Positions 1-10,606 are shown, counted from the first letter of the stretch. The stretch: DNA of 64,000 bases from Megamerina dolium (GCA_963854835.1 OY978525.1:99589388-99653387); one strand, 5' to 3'. Made by a program: numbers and translations. Notes: generated from the sequence alone by a model not told the origin.

Positions 1-288
1 TGGTGCTGTCGCTGAGCAAGCAAAATTCAGTTGGTTCTCTACGAGTATATCGTGTTGTTGTAATTTCGCTTTATGTTTCTGCTGAATGGGTAATTCAATA
101 GTTGTTCGTCGTCGTGTTGGATTTGTTGCAACAATTGTAGGTGTTGCTGCTACTGCTGTTGTTGCTGATTGTTGCTGCTGCAATGGATTATTTTGTTGCT
201 GTTGCTGGTTTTGTGATTGATGATGATGTTGATGTCTTGTAGCATTTTCATTTTGCTGCAATGCTGCTGCTTGTATTGGTGGCCTCAT
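1..288 (-). CDS. N-terminal exon of a Gln/His-rich protein (partial)
   Basis: Reading the minus strand, an ATG at 288 opens a frame of 96 codons that is still open at the window edge, so the gene is cut off. The protein starts MRPPIQAAALQQ, then has a His/Gln run (RHQHHHQSQNQQQQQN), a second Gln run, an Ala/Thr stretch (ATTAVAATPTIVATNPT), a basic patch RRRTTIELP and a less biased tail. An in-frame TAA lies two codons upstream of the ATG, which fixes the start unless it is spliced around. A plausible 3' splice site (TTATTACAG, exon starting about 403) puts the ATG in an internal exon with a short leader. Such low-complexity N-termini are common in fly transcription and RNA-binding factors, but no domain is visible and I do not recognise the gene. 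A different overlapping frame is also open here (next entry). Confidence 0.6.
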   Translation of the reverse strand, partial: MRPPIQAAALQQNENATRHQHHHQSQNQQQQQNNPLQQQQSATTAVAATPTIVATNPTRRRTTIELPIQQKHKAKLQQHDILVENQLNFACSATAP

Positions 289-388
289 CTTTTAAATGAT
301 ATTTAACTAAACAATTGTCACATGTAATATTGTTGTAAAGGCATTTTCTTGCCGTGGCTTTAACGAAAACGTATTGAATAGACGACAT
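248..388 (-). CDS. Overlapping 46-codon ORF upstream of the polyQ start
   Basis: Minus-strand ATG at 388 opens a 46-codon frame, stopping at 248-250, that overlaps the first 41 bases of the polyQ frame in another register. The product begins MSSIQYVFVKATARKCLYNN and contains CDNCLVKYHLKDEA. It is less biased in composition than the downstream frame and looks protein-like, with a CxxC pair. The same frame stays open back to the inferred splice site at 403. It could be an upstream ORF that limits translation of the main frame, the true end of another isoform, or the same gene with an assembly indel between 250 and 290. Function unknown. Confidence 0.35.
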   Translation of the reverse strand: MSSIQYVFVKATARKCLYNNITCDNCLVKYHLKDEATNTSSSIAAK

Positions 389-510
389 TTTGTTGATGAC
401 ACCCTGTAATAAGAGTAAATACGAAATTATTTAGCTTCATAAAAATGTACAATTTTTTCTAAGTCTAAAACTGTATTTTAAATGAACTGAAAACTATGCC
501 CAATAAATAA

Positions 511-908
511 TGACTCAGAAAATACTCTTTTTTGACACTTTTGTCATATTTGAGGTCATAAAAGAGCGTATAAGATTGTTATTTTCTTCCTAGGTGGACT
601 CTTTTTGTGAGTCCTAATTATGAGTCATAAAATAAATATGACTCATAAAATAAATATGACTCATAAAATAAATATGACTCATATTTAGGCCTAAATATGA
701 ATAATAAATATGTAAGACTTAAATATGGATCATAAACGACTCATTAATTGAGTGAAACACGACTCCTTCCTGAATGAATTTATGATGCTTTCTTTTACTT
801 TTTCATGAGTCTTAAATTACATCATTTACGACTCATTTATGAGCGCTTTACTGGTTGAGTTTATGAGCCTTTTTTGACTCTTTTAAAAATTAAATCATTT
901 ATGACTCA
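511..908. promoter_or_regulatory. Cluster of AP-1-type heptamers (TGASTCA)
   Basis: Exact TGACTCA or TGAGTCA heptamers occur at 511, 621, 639, 657, 675 and 902, with several near matches (GACTCATTTATGAG) around them. TGASTCA is the consensus of Fos/Jun bZIP dimers. Four of the six come from the 18-bp tandem repeat, so they may be a by-product of it. Function is inference. Confidence 0.3.
622..682. repeat. 18-bp tandem repeat, about 3.4 copies
   Basis: The unit GACTCATAAAATAAATAT is repeated from 622, 640 and 658, with a partial copy at 676. The first copy differs by one base (GAG for GAC). Each unit junction makes an ATGACTCAT or ATGAGTCAT palindrome. Confidence 0.9.
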
Positions 909-1150
909 ATTATGAACGTTTTACTGAATGAATTTATGAGCCTTATTATACTTTATTAATTCTAAGTGGTTTATGAATTATTAATTTTGTAATTAGGACC
1001 ACATTTTCCAAAATTGTTACCAATTAATTTGTATTCATTTTATAAATGTATGCACAAATTCAAAATTCACGGTGTTCCAATCGAACTGAAACCAATTCAA
1101 AATGCTGTAATTTTTTTACAGTATTTATTGATGAAATTTATTGAACCAAA

Positions 1151-1815
1151 TCAATTTATGTTTCCGATATGGCCACCTTGGGATGTCCATATCCGATGGC
1201 CTTCAAACATCCAATGAAACCATTGCAACCTGCCTGCCGGTATTTTTACCCATGCTCGGCGAATCTCTTGTTTGAGATGGTCGACACTTTGGTATTTTTT
1301 CGTGCCAACCTTACCGAAATATTTGTCTACCCAGAGATTTAGTGCTCCCTCTAAAATAATTTCTCGATAATTTCGCGCATTTGCTTTTTACCCCACGGTC
1401 GATGAATACAAGCGGAGAGCGCCCATCGGCCGTTACAGCGGTCCACATCATCGCCATCCGATGCTCCAAATTTTCAGCAGACCTCTCTGGCGAGTAAGCT
1501 TGATCATTTTGTTCGTTCACATGTTGATCAATAACAAATGTTGATCAGAGAACACAATGTTCGGAATTCCACCACTTTCGGCCAAACGGATCAACTTTTT
1601 GGTTCTTTCGAGTAAAACTTTTTCTTAGGTAATTTTTGAAAGTTGTACGGCTTTAGTATAAGCTCATGATGCAATATTCGTTACAAGCTTCAGCTCACGA
1701 CCCAACATTCTGCCACTGTATCGTGGTTTTCGTTCAATTCGCTTGAGAACTCACCACATCCATGGCGTTTCGCAATGCAGCCAGTATCGTTGTAACGTAT
1801 TATGGTACAATAAAC
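1151..1815 (-). mobile_element. Decayed Tc1/mariner-superfamily transposase
   Basis: Minus-strand translation over three shifted frames gives a colinear transposase: a helix-turn-helix part (RIERKPRYSGRMLGRELKL), then a match to ERTKKLIRLAESGGIPNIVF, the stretch HVNEQNDQAYSPERSAENLE, the block TAVTADGRSPLVFIDRGVK, and a C-terminal piece reading DHLKQEIRRAW and ending GGHIGNIN-stop at 1151. These blocks match IS630/mariner-type DDE transposases. Frameshifts near 1330 and 1540 and loss of the block with the second Asp and the SPDLNP motif (expected after KYFG, near 1310) show it is inactive. No inverted terminal repeats could be paired. Confidence 0.75.
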
Positions 1816-4139
1816 GTCAAACTTTTTTTTATAGAAAACACAGACCAAAACGCTTTTGTGCGCTTGTAAACAATAGAATGAACTGTTTAAATATAACAGC
1901 TGTAGTACTATCAGTTTGAAAAGTGTCGTAGTGTGAAGTTGGTTTCGGTTGTTTTAGTTATATTTTTCAACAATTTTCAGAAGTTGATTTATTGAGTGTA
2001 TAAGTATTATTTTATAAAAAACTATGACGAATCCAATTAAATTTGAATTTTTAAAATAATTGCCTCTTTCAACGTCAGTCCGCTTTCCGACTGTTTAGGA
2101 TTCTTTATGGGCCGTATAGCGACACCATTGAAATTTCAACTTTATTTGAAGCAGATGATGTGAATTACCACAACGTAGAGAAGGAGGCTACCAGTGGCTA
2201 CACAGAAAATAGAAGAAGCATATTCTTAACGTTGTATTGAGTCATCTTCAAATCACCTCTCACACGTGAATTCCTTCAAATCCTGCAACCCCAAACTAAT
2301 TCAGTGTTGCATAGAAGACGTAAAATATCTTTGCAATTCGTTGAAAGTTTTTCTTTTTTTCTTTTCTAAAACTTTCTGCTGGATTTCCGTTTATAATTCC
2401 TTTTTACTTTATTTTACCAAACAATTCAATTTCCTTTTGGCTTTTCCGTTAATCGTAGTTATTATCTTACAGGAAGGTTTACAACATACTTTACTACCGC
2501 CTTTATTACGTGTGCCACAAAATTTATATCTACACCTTTTTTTTTGTTTTGTTTGCACTTTCACTCATTCTCTTACCCAAAACTATTACCATCTTCTATG
2601 AATTGTTTTTAATTTTGCCTTCTTTTCTTATTGCAACGTATGTGAATCAGATCAAAATTTTCATCAAGAGCATTAAATTGCATTTGCACATGGAAGAATA
2701 AGAAATCGACAATTTTTCGAGATAAAACAAAAGCAAGAAGAAATGAAAAAAAAATAACAAGAGTGCTTATGTGCAAATGTAGGCAGGTATATATAATACA
2801 TTTGTAAATGTTGAAATGAAAAATCATGGTAATACCTAGAGAATAAAGAGAAACAGTGGAATTTATATGCATAACTTGGGTCAAAGAAGAAATGAAATCA
2901 ATGGTGATAGTAGGTGAGTTTTAAGAAAAAATTGAAAATTCAAAAGCAATGTTCTGAGCATGAACACATTTTATGCTTGAAAAATGCTGGAAACTATGAT
3001 AAAATGGCAAATTAATGAATCATCAGTGTGGAATAATATGATCATAGTGCTGGTGGTACATACAGCTGGATGTTGTAATATGAAATTGTATGTGGTATTG
3101 TGTGAATAGTGGCAGAAAAATTTATTAGTCCAGCAAGAGCAATAACAATGTTGATGATGGTTGAAACCAATCGGGAAAGCAGAGTCGGAGTAGAGTAGAC
3201 CCTTCTTACCGACAAGACAGTTAGATAGAAACTACTGCTGGCTTGGCTGGGTGGAGTTGTTTGTGTCGCAACAGCAAAGAGCATTGCTTAGTGTGGTTTC
3301 CGTATTGTTATATTAGTGGGTGTGTGTGTGTGTGTATGACAAATAATTGCGCAATAAATGGAGTATAGAATTCAAAAAGACTGACGATTTACATATTTCT
3401 TTTTTTTCATATTTTTTTCTACCATTTTTAAGCTGAATTCAATTTTTTTTTCAACAGACTCTTCATTTTCATGCCAATTCAGTAATGCAACAGTAATTTT
3501 TTCCCACCGTCATCATCATCATTATGAACCTCAGAGTTAAGCAGTATCGGTAGCAGCATCAGCGTTCTCTATCTTATATGCTCTTTGACTGCTTTTTTAC
3601 AATCGATTTAATTTGTTCAAAAACGATTTTCTCACAACTTGCTTTTGTGCTTTTACTTATTTTTTTCCTCATTCGTTCTATGTATATAAGGTTTGTATGT
3701 GTGTGTGTGTGTGTGTATGTTTACTGGCATTGTTATTTGCGGAAATTCAATTTGTCCAACTGTCAATTTTTCATTATTGCAAATTTATCATTTTAAAGTG
3801 ATGGAAATATATTGGTTTCGTTGATGAAGTACCTATATACTTGCACATCAGCAAAATTTATTTTCATCAATACTAACATATATACAATACTCGTAGTTAC
3901 TGAAATTGGCATTTGTGTCTTCTACATATATCTGTAAGTGATAAAATGTGTATTTGATGATATTAAACAGATTTAAGATTGAAATACGGAATTTGTGTAA
4001 ATAATTATATTAATTGAAAATAATTATGTAATATAGAATCTCAAGTATATCGTATCTCATTGTATCAGACTTTCTGATTACTTTCGAGGCTTTGAAAAAA
4101 AGCACTTTTCTACATTATTAAGTGGCATTTTTAACAATA
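1816..4139. other. AT-rich stretch with no recognised gene
   Basis: Several short ORFs on both strands (2266-2884, 3042-3284) are Phe/Leu/Tyr-rich translations of T-rich DNA with no family resemblance. Short GT runs lie at 3321-3336 and 3698-3717. Nothing else is supported. Confidence 0.5.
3698..3717. repeat. (GT)n microsatellite
   Basis: Nearly pure GT run; a shorter one lies at 3321-3336. Confidence 0.9.
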
Positions 4140-4805
4140 ATTTATTTTCACAACCATATATATAAGCTGGAGAATTCCGGCAAAGCCCATTAAATTGAAT
4201 ATATACACTAAACATAATATTTTTGTATGGGAGGTAGGCGTGGTTTTCATCGAATTACACCCATTTTTACATATGTTCATTCTGTGATGAGAGTAACTTT
4301 ATATACCAAGTTTTACTTCGATATCTACATATTTTCGTACGTAAAGTGTGAAAAACACATTCAACAACCTACTTTTGTATGGGAGGTAGGCGTGATGCTG
4401 ATCCAATTTCGCATATTTTCACATACGTTCATTCTGTGACGAAATTAACTCTACATGCCAAATTTCAGTTCGATAACTATATATTTTCGTAAGTAAAGTG
4501 TGAAAAACACATTAATGAACATACTTTTGTATGAGTGGTAGGCGTGATTTTCATCTGATTTCGACCATTTACGAATATGTCTATTTTATGCTCTGTGTAA
4601 CTTCACACATGGAGTTCTATTTTTTAGTTTAGGGCGTAAAGTGTGAAAAACACATTCGAGAACATACTTTTGTATGGGAGGTAGGCGTGGTTTTCATCTG
4701 ATTTTGCCTATACACGGACTTGGTCATTCGTTGGCAAAAATAATCTTATGTACGAATTTTCAGCTCGGGAGCTCTACAATTACGACAGTTATAGTGATAC
4801 ACATA
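4140..4805. repeat. Array of about 150-bp monomers with TTTGTATGGG...GGCGTGG core
   Basis: The core CTTTTGTATGGGAGGTAGG recurs with TTTTGTAT starting at 4221, 4373, 4525 and 4668 (spacing 152, 152, 143). Between cores each monomer carries a similar order of words: TTTTCATC, an ATTCTGTGA-like piece, AGTTCGATA, TTTTCGTAAGTAAAGTGTG and GAAAAACACATTC. Monomers differ by point changes, so the array is not recent. The same monomer type appears at 9660-10606 and inside the foldback element at 31739-35045. No coding capacity; the 70-codon ORF at 4227 is incidental. Confidence 0.85.
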
Positions 4806-4937
4806 TTTTTGTGATTTTGATTTCGTGATTTCGATCAAAATTATATATACTTTTTCATATCTGTCACCTTTGTTTGTGGGTTTTGCAATCGATTAAACGA
4901 ACGAGTATAAAAATGCTGTATTCTCATGCGACAATGG

Positions 4938-5222
4938 ATGCCACAGCTCAGTTGGTTACTTCGTTAACCTCTTGTGCATGCGATCCACATTTCGGAATGT
5001 AATTGAATTGTCCTTCTTACTTTTGTCATACTTCTCAGAATGACAAATAATTTGATCTTTCAGCCTATTTGGCAAAACAAATTTCCGACAGTATTAACTT
5101 TCCTTGAAAAAGCTCCTGAAAGAGCTCTGCGACAAATGTCAGCAAAAGAGTTACCACGAAGGCTCTGTAGATTAATCAATCAGAGATCTGATATAAGTAC
5201 ACTAATAAAATTGGTATATTCA
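4938..5222 (+). mobile_element. Old tRNA-derived SINE copy
   Basis: A tRNA-like head with a box-A-like CAGCTCAGTTGGTTA lies at about 4942. The body from about 5085 matches the better-preserved SINE copies: TTCCGACAGTATTAACTTTC, then CTTGAAAAAGCTCCTGAAAG, then AGCTCTGCGACAAA, and a final ATATAAGTAC. Box B is not recognisable. The 65-codon ORF at 5040 is SINE sequence, not a gene. Confidence 0.6.
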
Positions 5223-5608
5223 AGTCGTGACCAGTAATAATTGGTGCAAGTGAATACTCATAGCAATGCAAGAAAATCCTATTATTCGCTCCCACCAAAA
5301 GATAATAATACTCGTACACGAATGTGTCCCCCTTGGTGACAGGCTCATAATCTGATTTGGCTCACTTGTTCGTGTAAGAGGAAAATAAGTAGGTTCAATG
5401 AGTTGAGTAATAATTTGTGTTATGCTTTGAGCAGTTTGCTATACACTTGTTTGGGTTTGAAAGTGTTTTCTGGTTGATGTTGTGCATTGATGCAGAAGAA
5501 CAAATATTAATTAATAAATAAATGAAATAAATACATAATATTAATTAATATAAATATCAATAATTAAGAAGAAAGCGAAATTGAAAATGACTCCAATGAC
5601 ATTCTATT
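5223..5608. other. AT-rich spacer
   Basis: No gene or recognised repeat between the old SINE and the minisatellite. Confidence 0.5.
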
Positions 5609-5782
5609 GAGCTCTTCGTGTTTCTTGGTGGTGTGAGTGATCTTAGCATAACGTGATCTGAGTGATCTGAGCTCTTCGTGGTTCTTGGTGTTGTGAGTGA
5701 TCTGAGAATAGCGTGATCTGAGTGATCTGTACTCTTGGTGTTTCTTGGTGTTCTGAGTGATCTGAGCACTGCGGTTCGCACG
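5609..5782. repeat. 60-bp minisatellite, about 2.9 copies
   Basis: Units start at 5609, 5669 and 5729. Each begins GAGCTCTTCGTG or a variant, then TTTCTTGGTG, GTGAGTGATCT and CGTGATCTGAGTGATCT. Because 60 is a multiple of 3, minus-strand frames stay open and give 20-residue repeats (for example DHAILRSLTTPRTTKSS, or EELRSLRSRYAKITHTTKKH in another frame). A 124-codon minus ORF (5564-5938) runs through it, but its N-terminal part overlaps a mariner remnant, so I do not call a gene. Confidence 0.85.
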
Positions 5783-5924
5783 GTTCATATCTGCAAAGAA
5801 TTTACTCTTAGTTCGGACACTAAATATGTGTGCATATGTAAATGAGTATGCGTGGACATGAATGGAAGTTCTTCTTTTACGTCGGTTGCCTTTTATATTT
5901 TGTTTCAAAAGTATGAAAATGCAC

Positions 5925-6115
5925 TTGATTATCATCAAAAATAGTTTTTTTTGTTTTTCAAAGTATTTTTCATGAAGGTTTTTACACTTTTGTATGCGCT
6001 CAAATCAATTGTCGAAGCACTTTTGCCACTCCGACTGAGACACCTCCAAAACATAGTTTTTGTTGGTTTTGGCTTCAAACAGCACAAATAGCTCCTCTAT
6101 ATCAAATCGTCCTGA
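5925..6115 (-). mobile_element. C-terminal scrap of a mariner-like transposase
   Basis: Minus-strand frame reads EELFVLFEAKTNKNYVLEV, then SQSEWQKCFDN, a stop, FERIQKC and NLHEKYFEKQ. Mariner-family transposases end with a QKCF..W..R..KCI motif followed by an E/G-YFE tail, which this matches. The rest of the transposase is absent. Confidence 0.6.
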
Positions 6116-6456
6116 GTACGGTTATGCTAAAAAATGTCAAACTTTCCAATGGATATGTCAGATTTGACTAAAACGTACTAGATCATATCTACGTACTCAT
6201 ATACATTAATACTCTTTTTTGTGTTAGTCAATCAATGACTTAAAAATATAATAATTGCAGTTCTCTGGTCATAATCACCTTATAATCACCTTTCAAACGC
6301 ACTAGTAGGTATGCTCTATCCACAGTTTTCAAACTTTGCGTTTTTCACTCATTAATTTTTTCGAAATAAAATTCGAAATTGTCATTAAAAAGCCTATGTA
6401 ATGCTTTAGAAAAATAAATTTTTTTAAAACTGATTTTTGGTATTCCAAATCGTCTA
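6116..6456. other. Unannotated spacer
   Basis: AT-rich, no gene or repeat recognised. Confidence 0.5.
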
Positions 6457-6464
6457 ATACAATA

Positions 6465-6824
6465 AAAAAATAAATAAATATGTGGCACTTAAATAAAGCC
6501 CCAAAGGGCTCATTGGCCGAGCTTCTCTTCCATTACTGTTGTGCGTCTTAAATTTGGACAGTATTAGAAGGGACCTACTTATTTTAACCGGTTCCGAACG
6601 GCAGAACACTTGTGACATCACTTTTTCTGAGCTTTGTTCTTTTAGAAGCTTTTTCATGGCAAGTTGTTACTGTCGGAAGAATTGCCAATTGCTTGCCGAC
6701 AGGTGAGTACCATTCGAAAGAAAAATCTTATCGATATTAAATTTGTTATGCATCAGCCGGGGATTGAACCACGACCTACAGAACAGAAGCCGAGCATACT
6801 AACCACTGAGCTACGGCATCCAGT
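6465..6824 (-). mobile_element. tRNA-derived SINE, near full length
   Basis: On the minus strand the tRNA-like head (GATGCCGTAGCTCAGTGGTTAG) starts near 6820, with box B as GGTTCAATCCC near 6760. The body follows, with AAAGATTTTTCTTTCGAATG, CGGCAAGCAATTGGCAATTC and AAAAAGTGATGTCACAAGTG, then the 3' end AAGTGCCACATATTTATTTA. An ATACAATA octamer at 6457-6464 and 6825-6832 looks like the target-site duplication. The insertion lies in the TA-rich 3' tail of the LINE fragment at 6862-7445. Confidence 0.85.
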
Positions 6825-6861
6825 ATACAATATACAATATATATATATATATATTTTTTTT

Positions 6862-7445
6862 TTTTTCCTTATTCACTCCTCTCGGGAGCATAGGGCCTCA
6901 ACAAGACTCTTCCATCGTACACGGCTCGGTGCTGTTATTTTTGCGCCGTCCCATGTTGTGTTGTCATCAGCTAGCTCTCGCAATATTGACCTGCTCCAAG
7001 TATTTTTTGGTCGACCGCGATCTCTGCTTCCTTGTGGGTTCCAGTCGAGTGGGTTGACGAAAGTTTGTAGATTTTGTGTGATGGTGTTAGAGATCAGCCA
7101 TGTTTCACTTCCGTACAACAATACTGACTTCATACATGAGCTGAATATTCGCAGTTTTGTGCTCCTGGAGATTCGCGAGCTCGCCCACACTGCATGCAGT
7201 CGCCCGAACGCCGCCCTTGCTTTGTTTTACCTACAGTTGACATGACATCTTCATTAGCTCCGCCGTCTGCCGTATTAAGGCAGCCGAGGTAACAGAAGCT
7301 TTCAAGAAATTCCACCGGGCATCTGTCTATCATTATATGGCATGCGTTTTTGTGATAGCCATATCATAGCCTTGGTATTGGCGATGTTGACCTCCAGTCC
7401 GACAGTACGTGCCAACGCGACTAAGCTGTCCGCCTTCGCTTTTTA
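6862..7445 (-). mobile_element. 5'-truncated non-LTR retrotransposon (LINE) 3' end
   Basis: Minus-strand frames give the C-terminal part of a LINE reverse transcriptase ORF: ADSLVALARTVGLEVNIA, FLESFCYLGCLNTADGGA, then SSRISRSTKLRIFSSCMKSV, LLYGSETWLISNT, and finally LDWNPQGSRDRGRPKNTWSR ending CSREE-stop at about 6873. The YLG.I...GG and LLYG.E.W blocks and the RGRP..TW tail are typical of the region after the polymerase. Frameshifts near 7220 and 7330, and loss of the segment between the LLYGSETW and NPQG blocks (near 7080), mark it as dead. After the stop comes an A-rich/(TA)n tail (6838-6868 on plus), into which a SINE inserted. No gene on the plus strand: the 193-codon ORF at 6664 is a shadow. 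Confidence 0.85.
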
Positions 7446-9659
7446 CCATTAAAACTTTTTCATTCTCAAGCGCTATCAAATTATGCTGCCACCATTATTT
7501 ATAATATCTAGTAATTCACTCTATTAAATAATCTAACAATACCTTTACTTATTTAGTAGTCTCCACCATTATTATGCTGCTGTATAAAACTTAATTCTTC
7601 AACACTTAAGTAAGTAACACTAATATAAGAGAAGAGTATACCTATATTTTATCTATGGAAACGAAATATGCAAGAAAATTCAATGACAATAATTTCAATA
7701 CAATGGCAGCCATAGAAGATAACAGCTAATTAAGTAGCGTATTTAAACATGGCTTACATAAAATACGCAACAGACAAAAAACCGAAAAGTAGAAGACGAA
7801 GAAGAATTACAATTACCTATTTTTTGCGGATTCGCACAACAACCAAGAGTTAATTTCATTAGACACATTCAATTTGCACAATAAACAACAATAAGCAGAA
7901 AAATAGCAACATCAAGAGACAAGAGAAAAAGATTAGTTGTACATATTTACACAGTTATACGAAGGAAGGTTGAGTTTTGTGTGCGATTGTACTTGCGTAC
8001 AGAAAGTCAAGTCAAGTCTCAGAGAAACGTATGATCTCCCACAACACTCTTCGTCCTCTATTTAATTACTCTATAGATTTTGAATAGAAAAGTCATTCAT
8101 CCAGGCCGAGCCAACTAGCCAGACAATGTAACTAATTAATCACTTTATGTTTGTCATCTCTCTCATGGCGTACAAGAATGTGTGTGTGTGTGTGTGTGTG
8201 TTGCTGTTTGTATTGCTAAATTTAAGCTCTAAAATATCATTACAACCAAACAGACTGTTAATGGTTTATTCGAAGTGTATACAGCAAACAAGCACTCACA
8301 CTACCTGCAACTGGGCCAGTCTGAGATAAGTTCGAGGGAAAGTATGTATAAATTCATCTAAATTAATGTCATATTTTTAGTTGTTTGAACAAAATTTCCA
8401 AATAATCAAAAAGCAATCCCAAAGGCATTATTTATTATATTTAGTACACAAGTATGTATGTGTGTATCTATAAACTTCAAAATTCATAGGCATGTCAATA
8501 GAACAAATGAATAGGATAGATAAATGGATCAATGGATGATAGATTTGAGTGTGCCTGTGTGGACTTCAAGCCTATTTTATATTGTATACATAATTACGAG
8601 TGTCTGTATGTGTAGGAGTTTTAATGCTTTTCATTGTTTTATCATCATTGTCAGCATTATCATCATCAGAGTAGTTGTTGTTATTCATGTCATTATTATT
8701 GTTGTTATAATGAAATTTTCAATCTCATTAATTTGACAATAAACGCATAATATATATACTTATGCGACGATATAAGAGCAGCAGCCAACACAGCAATATC
8801 AAATGTTTATGCCAACAGTCAATCATCTATCATTGATTCTGCCAAGTGGGGCTTATTTATGTTGTTGTTGTTGATTTGTTACCTAAATATATCAACGCAA
8901 ATATTACACATAGAAGTACCCCAAATTATATTTCGAAAAAAAAAAACACCGAGATATGCGATTTTTATCATCCCCAATCATTGTTAGCTCTATTTTTTCG
9001 TCAGCTAAAACGTTCGAACAGAGGGCGACAAGTTAAGCATAAAGCAAGCAGCACGAAGCAGATAGGCAAACATGTAGTTAGTCAGGTATACTATTTATAT
9101 ATTGCAATAATTTGATGTTTTCATCGTTAAAATATTTCAGCATCATTTGCTACGCAGATAAGCAAGAAGACCATGAACAACAACATTTCATTTTAACGGA
9201 ATGTGGAAATGTGTATATAACAAGTCGATCATTTATCAAACAACATAGAGAAAGGTATTTCCTCTTCATTTTAATAATAGTAAAAAAAAATTCCATTCGA
9301 TAGAAGAACTTACCCTAAACCTCTCTCCATTGATTGTAATACGAGTATGAGTTAACAGAATATTTGAAAGGATTAGAAATAATACTATATTCAAGATGAT
9401 TATGAAAAGTATTTATGTTTAGAATAAATTATACATTATCAAATATCGTCATTATTTTGAAAATGAATAATGAAACATAGTTCTTTGTGTCATACAATAA
9501 ATATAAATAAATCACCCAAATAATTGACATTTAATATTTTTTGCCTCAGGAACAATAATTTTTTGAGTGCCATTTATTTAATTTTGCTAAAGAAATTATT
9601 AAGGAAAATTTTCGCTTTCGAGAAAAATACGAATTAAAGCAATGTCTCAGCAAAAACAA
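7446..9659. other. Gene-free AT-rich stretch
   Basis: Contains a pure GT run (8179-8201) and scattered trinucleotide-rich DNA. The short ORFs at 8147, 8524, 8846 and 9112 translate low-complexity sequence and show no domain. Nothing recognised. Confidence 0.5.
8179..8201. repeat. (GT)n microsatellite
   Basis: About 11 pure GT units. Confidence 0.95.
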
Positions 9660-10606
9660 CATTACTAACATTGCAGACATGTATTCAAAAACATACTTTT
9701 GTATGAGAGGTAGGCGTGGTTTTTTTCCGATATCGATCATTCTCAAATTCATCCATTTAATAGTAAATATAAATGTAACAAGTTTTAGCTTGATAGCTCT
9801 GAATTTTACGTGCATAAATTGTAAAAATATACTTTCGAAAACATACTTTTGTATGGGAGATAGGCGTGGTTTTGGTCCGATAGCATCCATTCGCAAACTC
9901 ATCCAATAAATAGTAAATATAACTGTCCATGCCAAGTTTCAGCTTCATAGCTTTGTAATTTCGTAAAAAAAAGTGTGAAAATATACATTCGAAAACATTC
10001 TTTTATATGAGAAGTAAGCGTAGTTTTGATCTAATTACACCCATTCTCAAAGTAGTCAGTTCTTTAGTAAATATAACAGTTTTTATCAAGTTTCAGCTTC
10101 ATAGCATTGTATTTTCGTAAACAAAGTGTGATAATATATATTCGAAAACATGCTTTTATATGAGAAGTATCAGTAGTTTTGATCGGATTCCACCAATTCT
10201 CAAACTGATTTATTCATTAGCCAATGTAATCGTATGGATCAAGTTTCAGCTCCATAGCTTTATATTTTCATGCACAATCTGGAAAAATATACATTCGAAA
10301 ACATATTTTTGTATGGAAGATGGATGTGGTTTTGATGATTGGTGCAAACCCATTCTGAAATGCATTCATTTAATAGCAAATATAACTTCGTATGTAAAAA
10401 GTTTCAGCACCATACCTTGGAATTTTCGTTCGAAAAGTGTGAAATTTTCAATTCGAATATTTTTGTATGGGAGGTCAACGAGGTCTTTTGATCCGATTTC
10501 ATTCATTCTCAAACTAGTGCCTTTATTATCAAATACTATTGCATATACAAAATCTCAGCTCTATAGCTTTGTAATTTCGTCATTATATACTGAAAATATA
10601 GTTCGA
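9660..10606. repeat. Six-copy array of 150-154-bp monomers
   Basis: The core ACATACTTTTGTATGAGAGG or a variant recurs with TTTTGTAT (or TTTTATAT) starting at 9697, 9847, 10001, 10154, 10307 and 10461: spacings 150, 154, 153, 153, 154. Between cores lie a conserved CAAGTTTCAGCTTCATAGC, TTTCGTAAA.AAAGTGTGAAA and ATATACATTCGAAAAC. This is the same monomer family as 4140-4805. The array stops abruptly at a truncated mariner at about 10607. The 167-codon ORF at 10160 crosses several monomers and is incidental. Confidence 0.9.

Larger units (their letters stand above)
404..1150. other. Non-coding stretch upstream of the polyQ exon
   Basis: AT-rich, no ORF worth calling. It holds an 18-bp tandem repeat and several TGACTCA or TGAGTCA heptamers (separate entries). 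Depending on whether the site at 403 is a real acceptor, it is an intron or the promoter side of the partial gene. Confidence 0.5.

Noticed and set aside
2266..2884. Cluster of ORFs with hydrophobic translations
   Set aside because: T-rich DNA yields Phe/Leu-rich chance frames on both strands; no start context or family match.
4227..4439. 70-codon ORF in the first 150-bp array
   Set aside because: It crosses two monomers in one frame and is not kept open in the other monomers or the second array.
6664..7245. 193-codon plus-strand ORF
   Set aside because: It runs antisense through the SINE and the LINE fragment; the minus strand carries the recognisable LINE protein, so this is a shadow.
9660..10606. 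CRISPR-like array
   Set aside because: Repeats are whole 153-bp monomers with similar sequence throughout, not short identical repeats with unique spacers, and the genome is eukaryotic.
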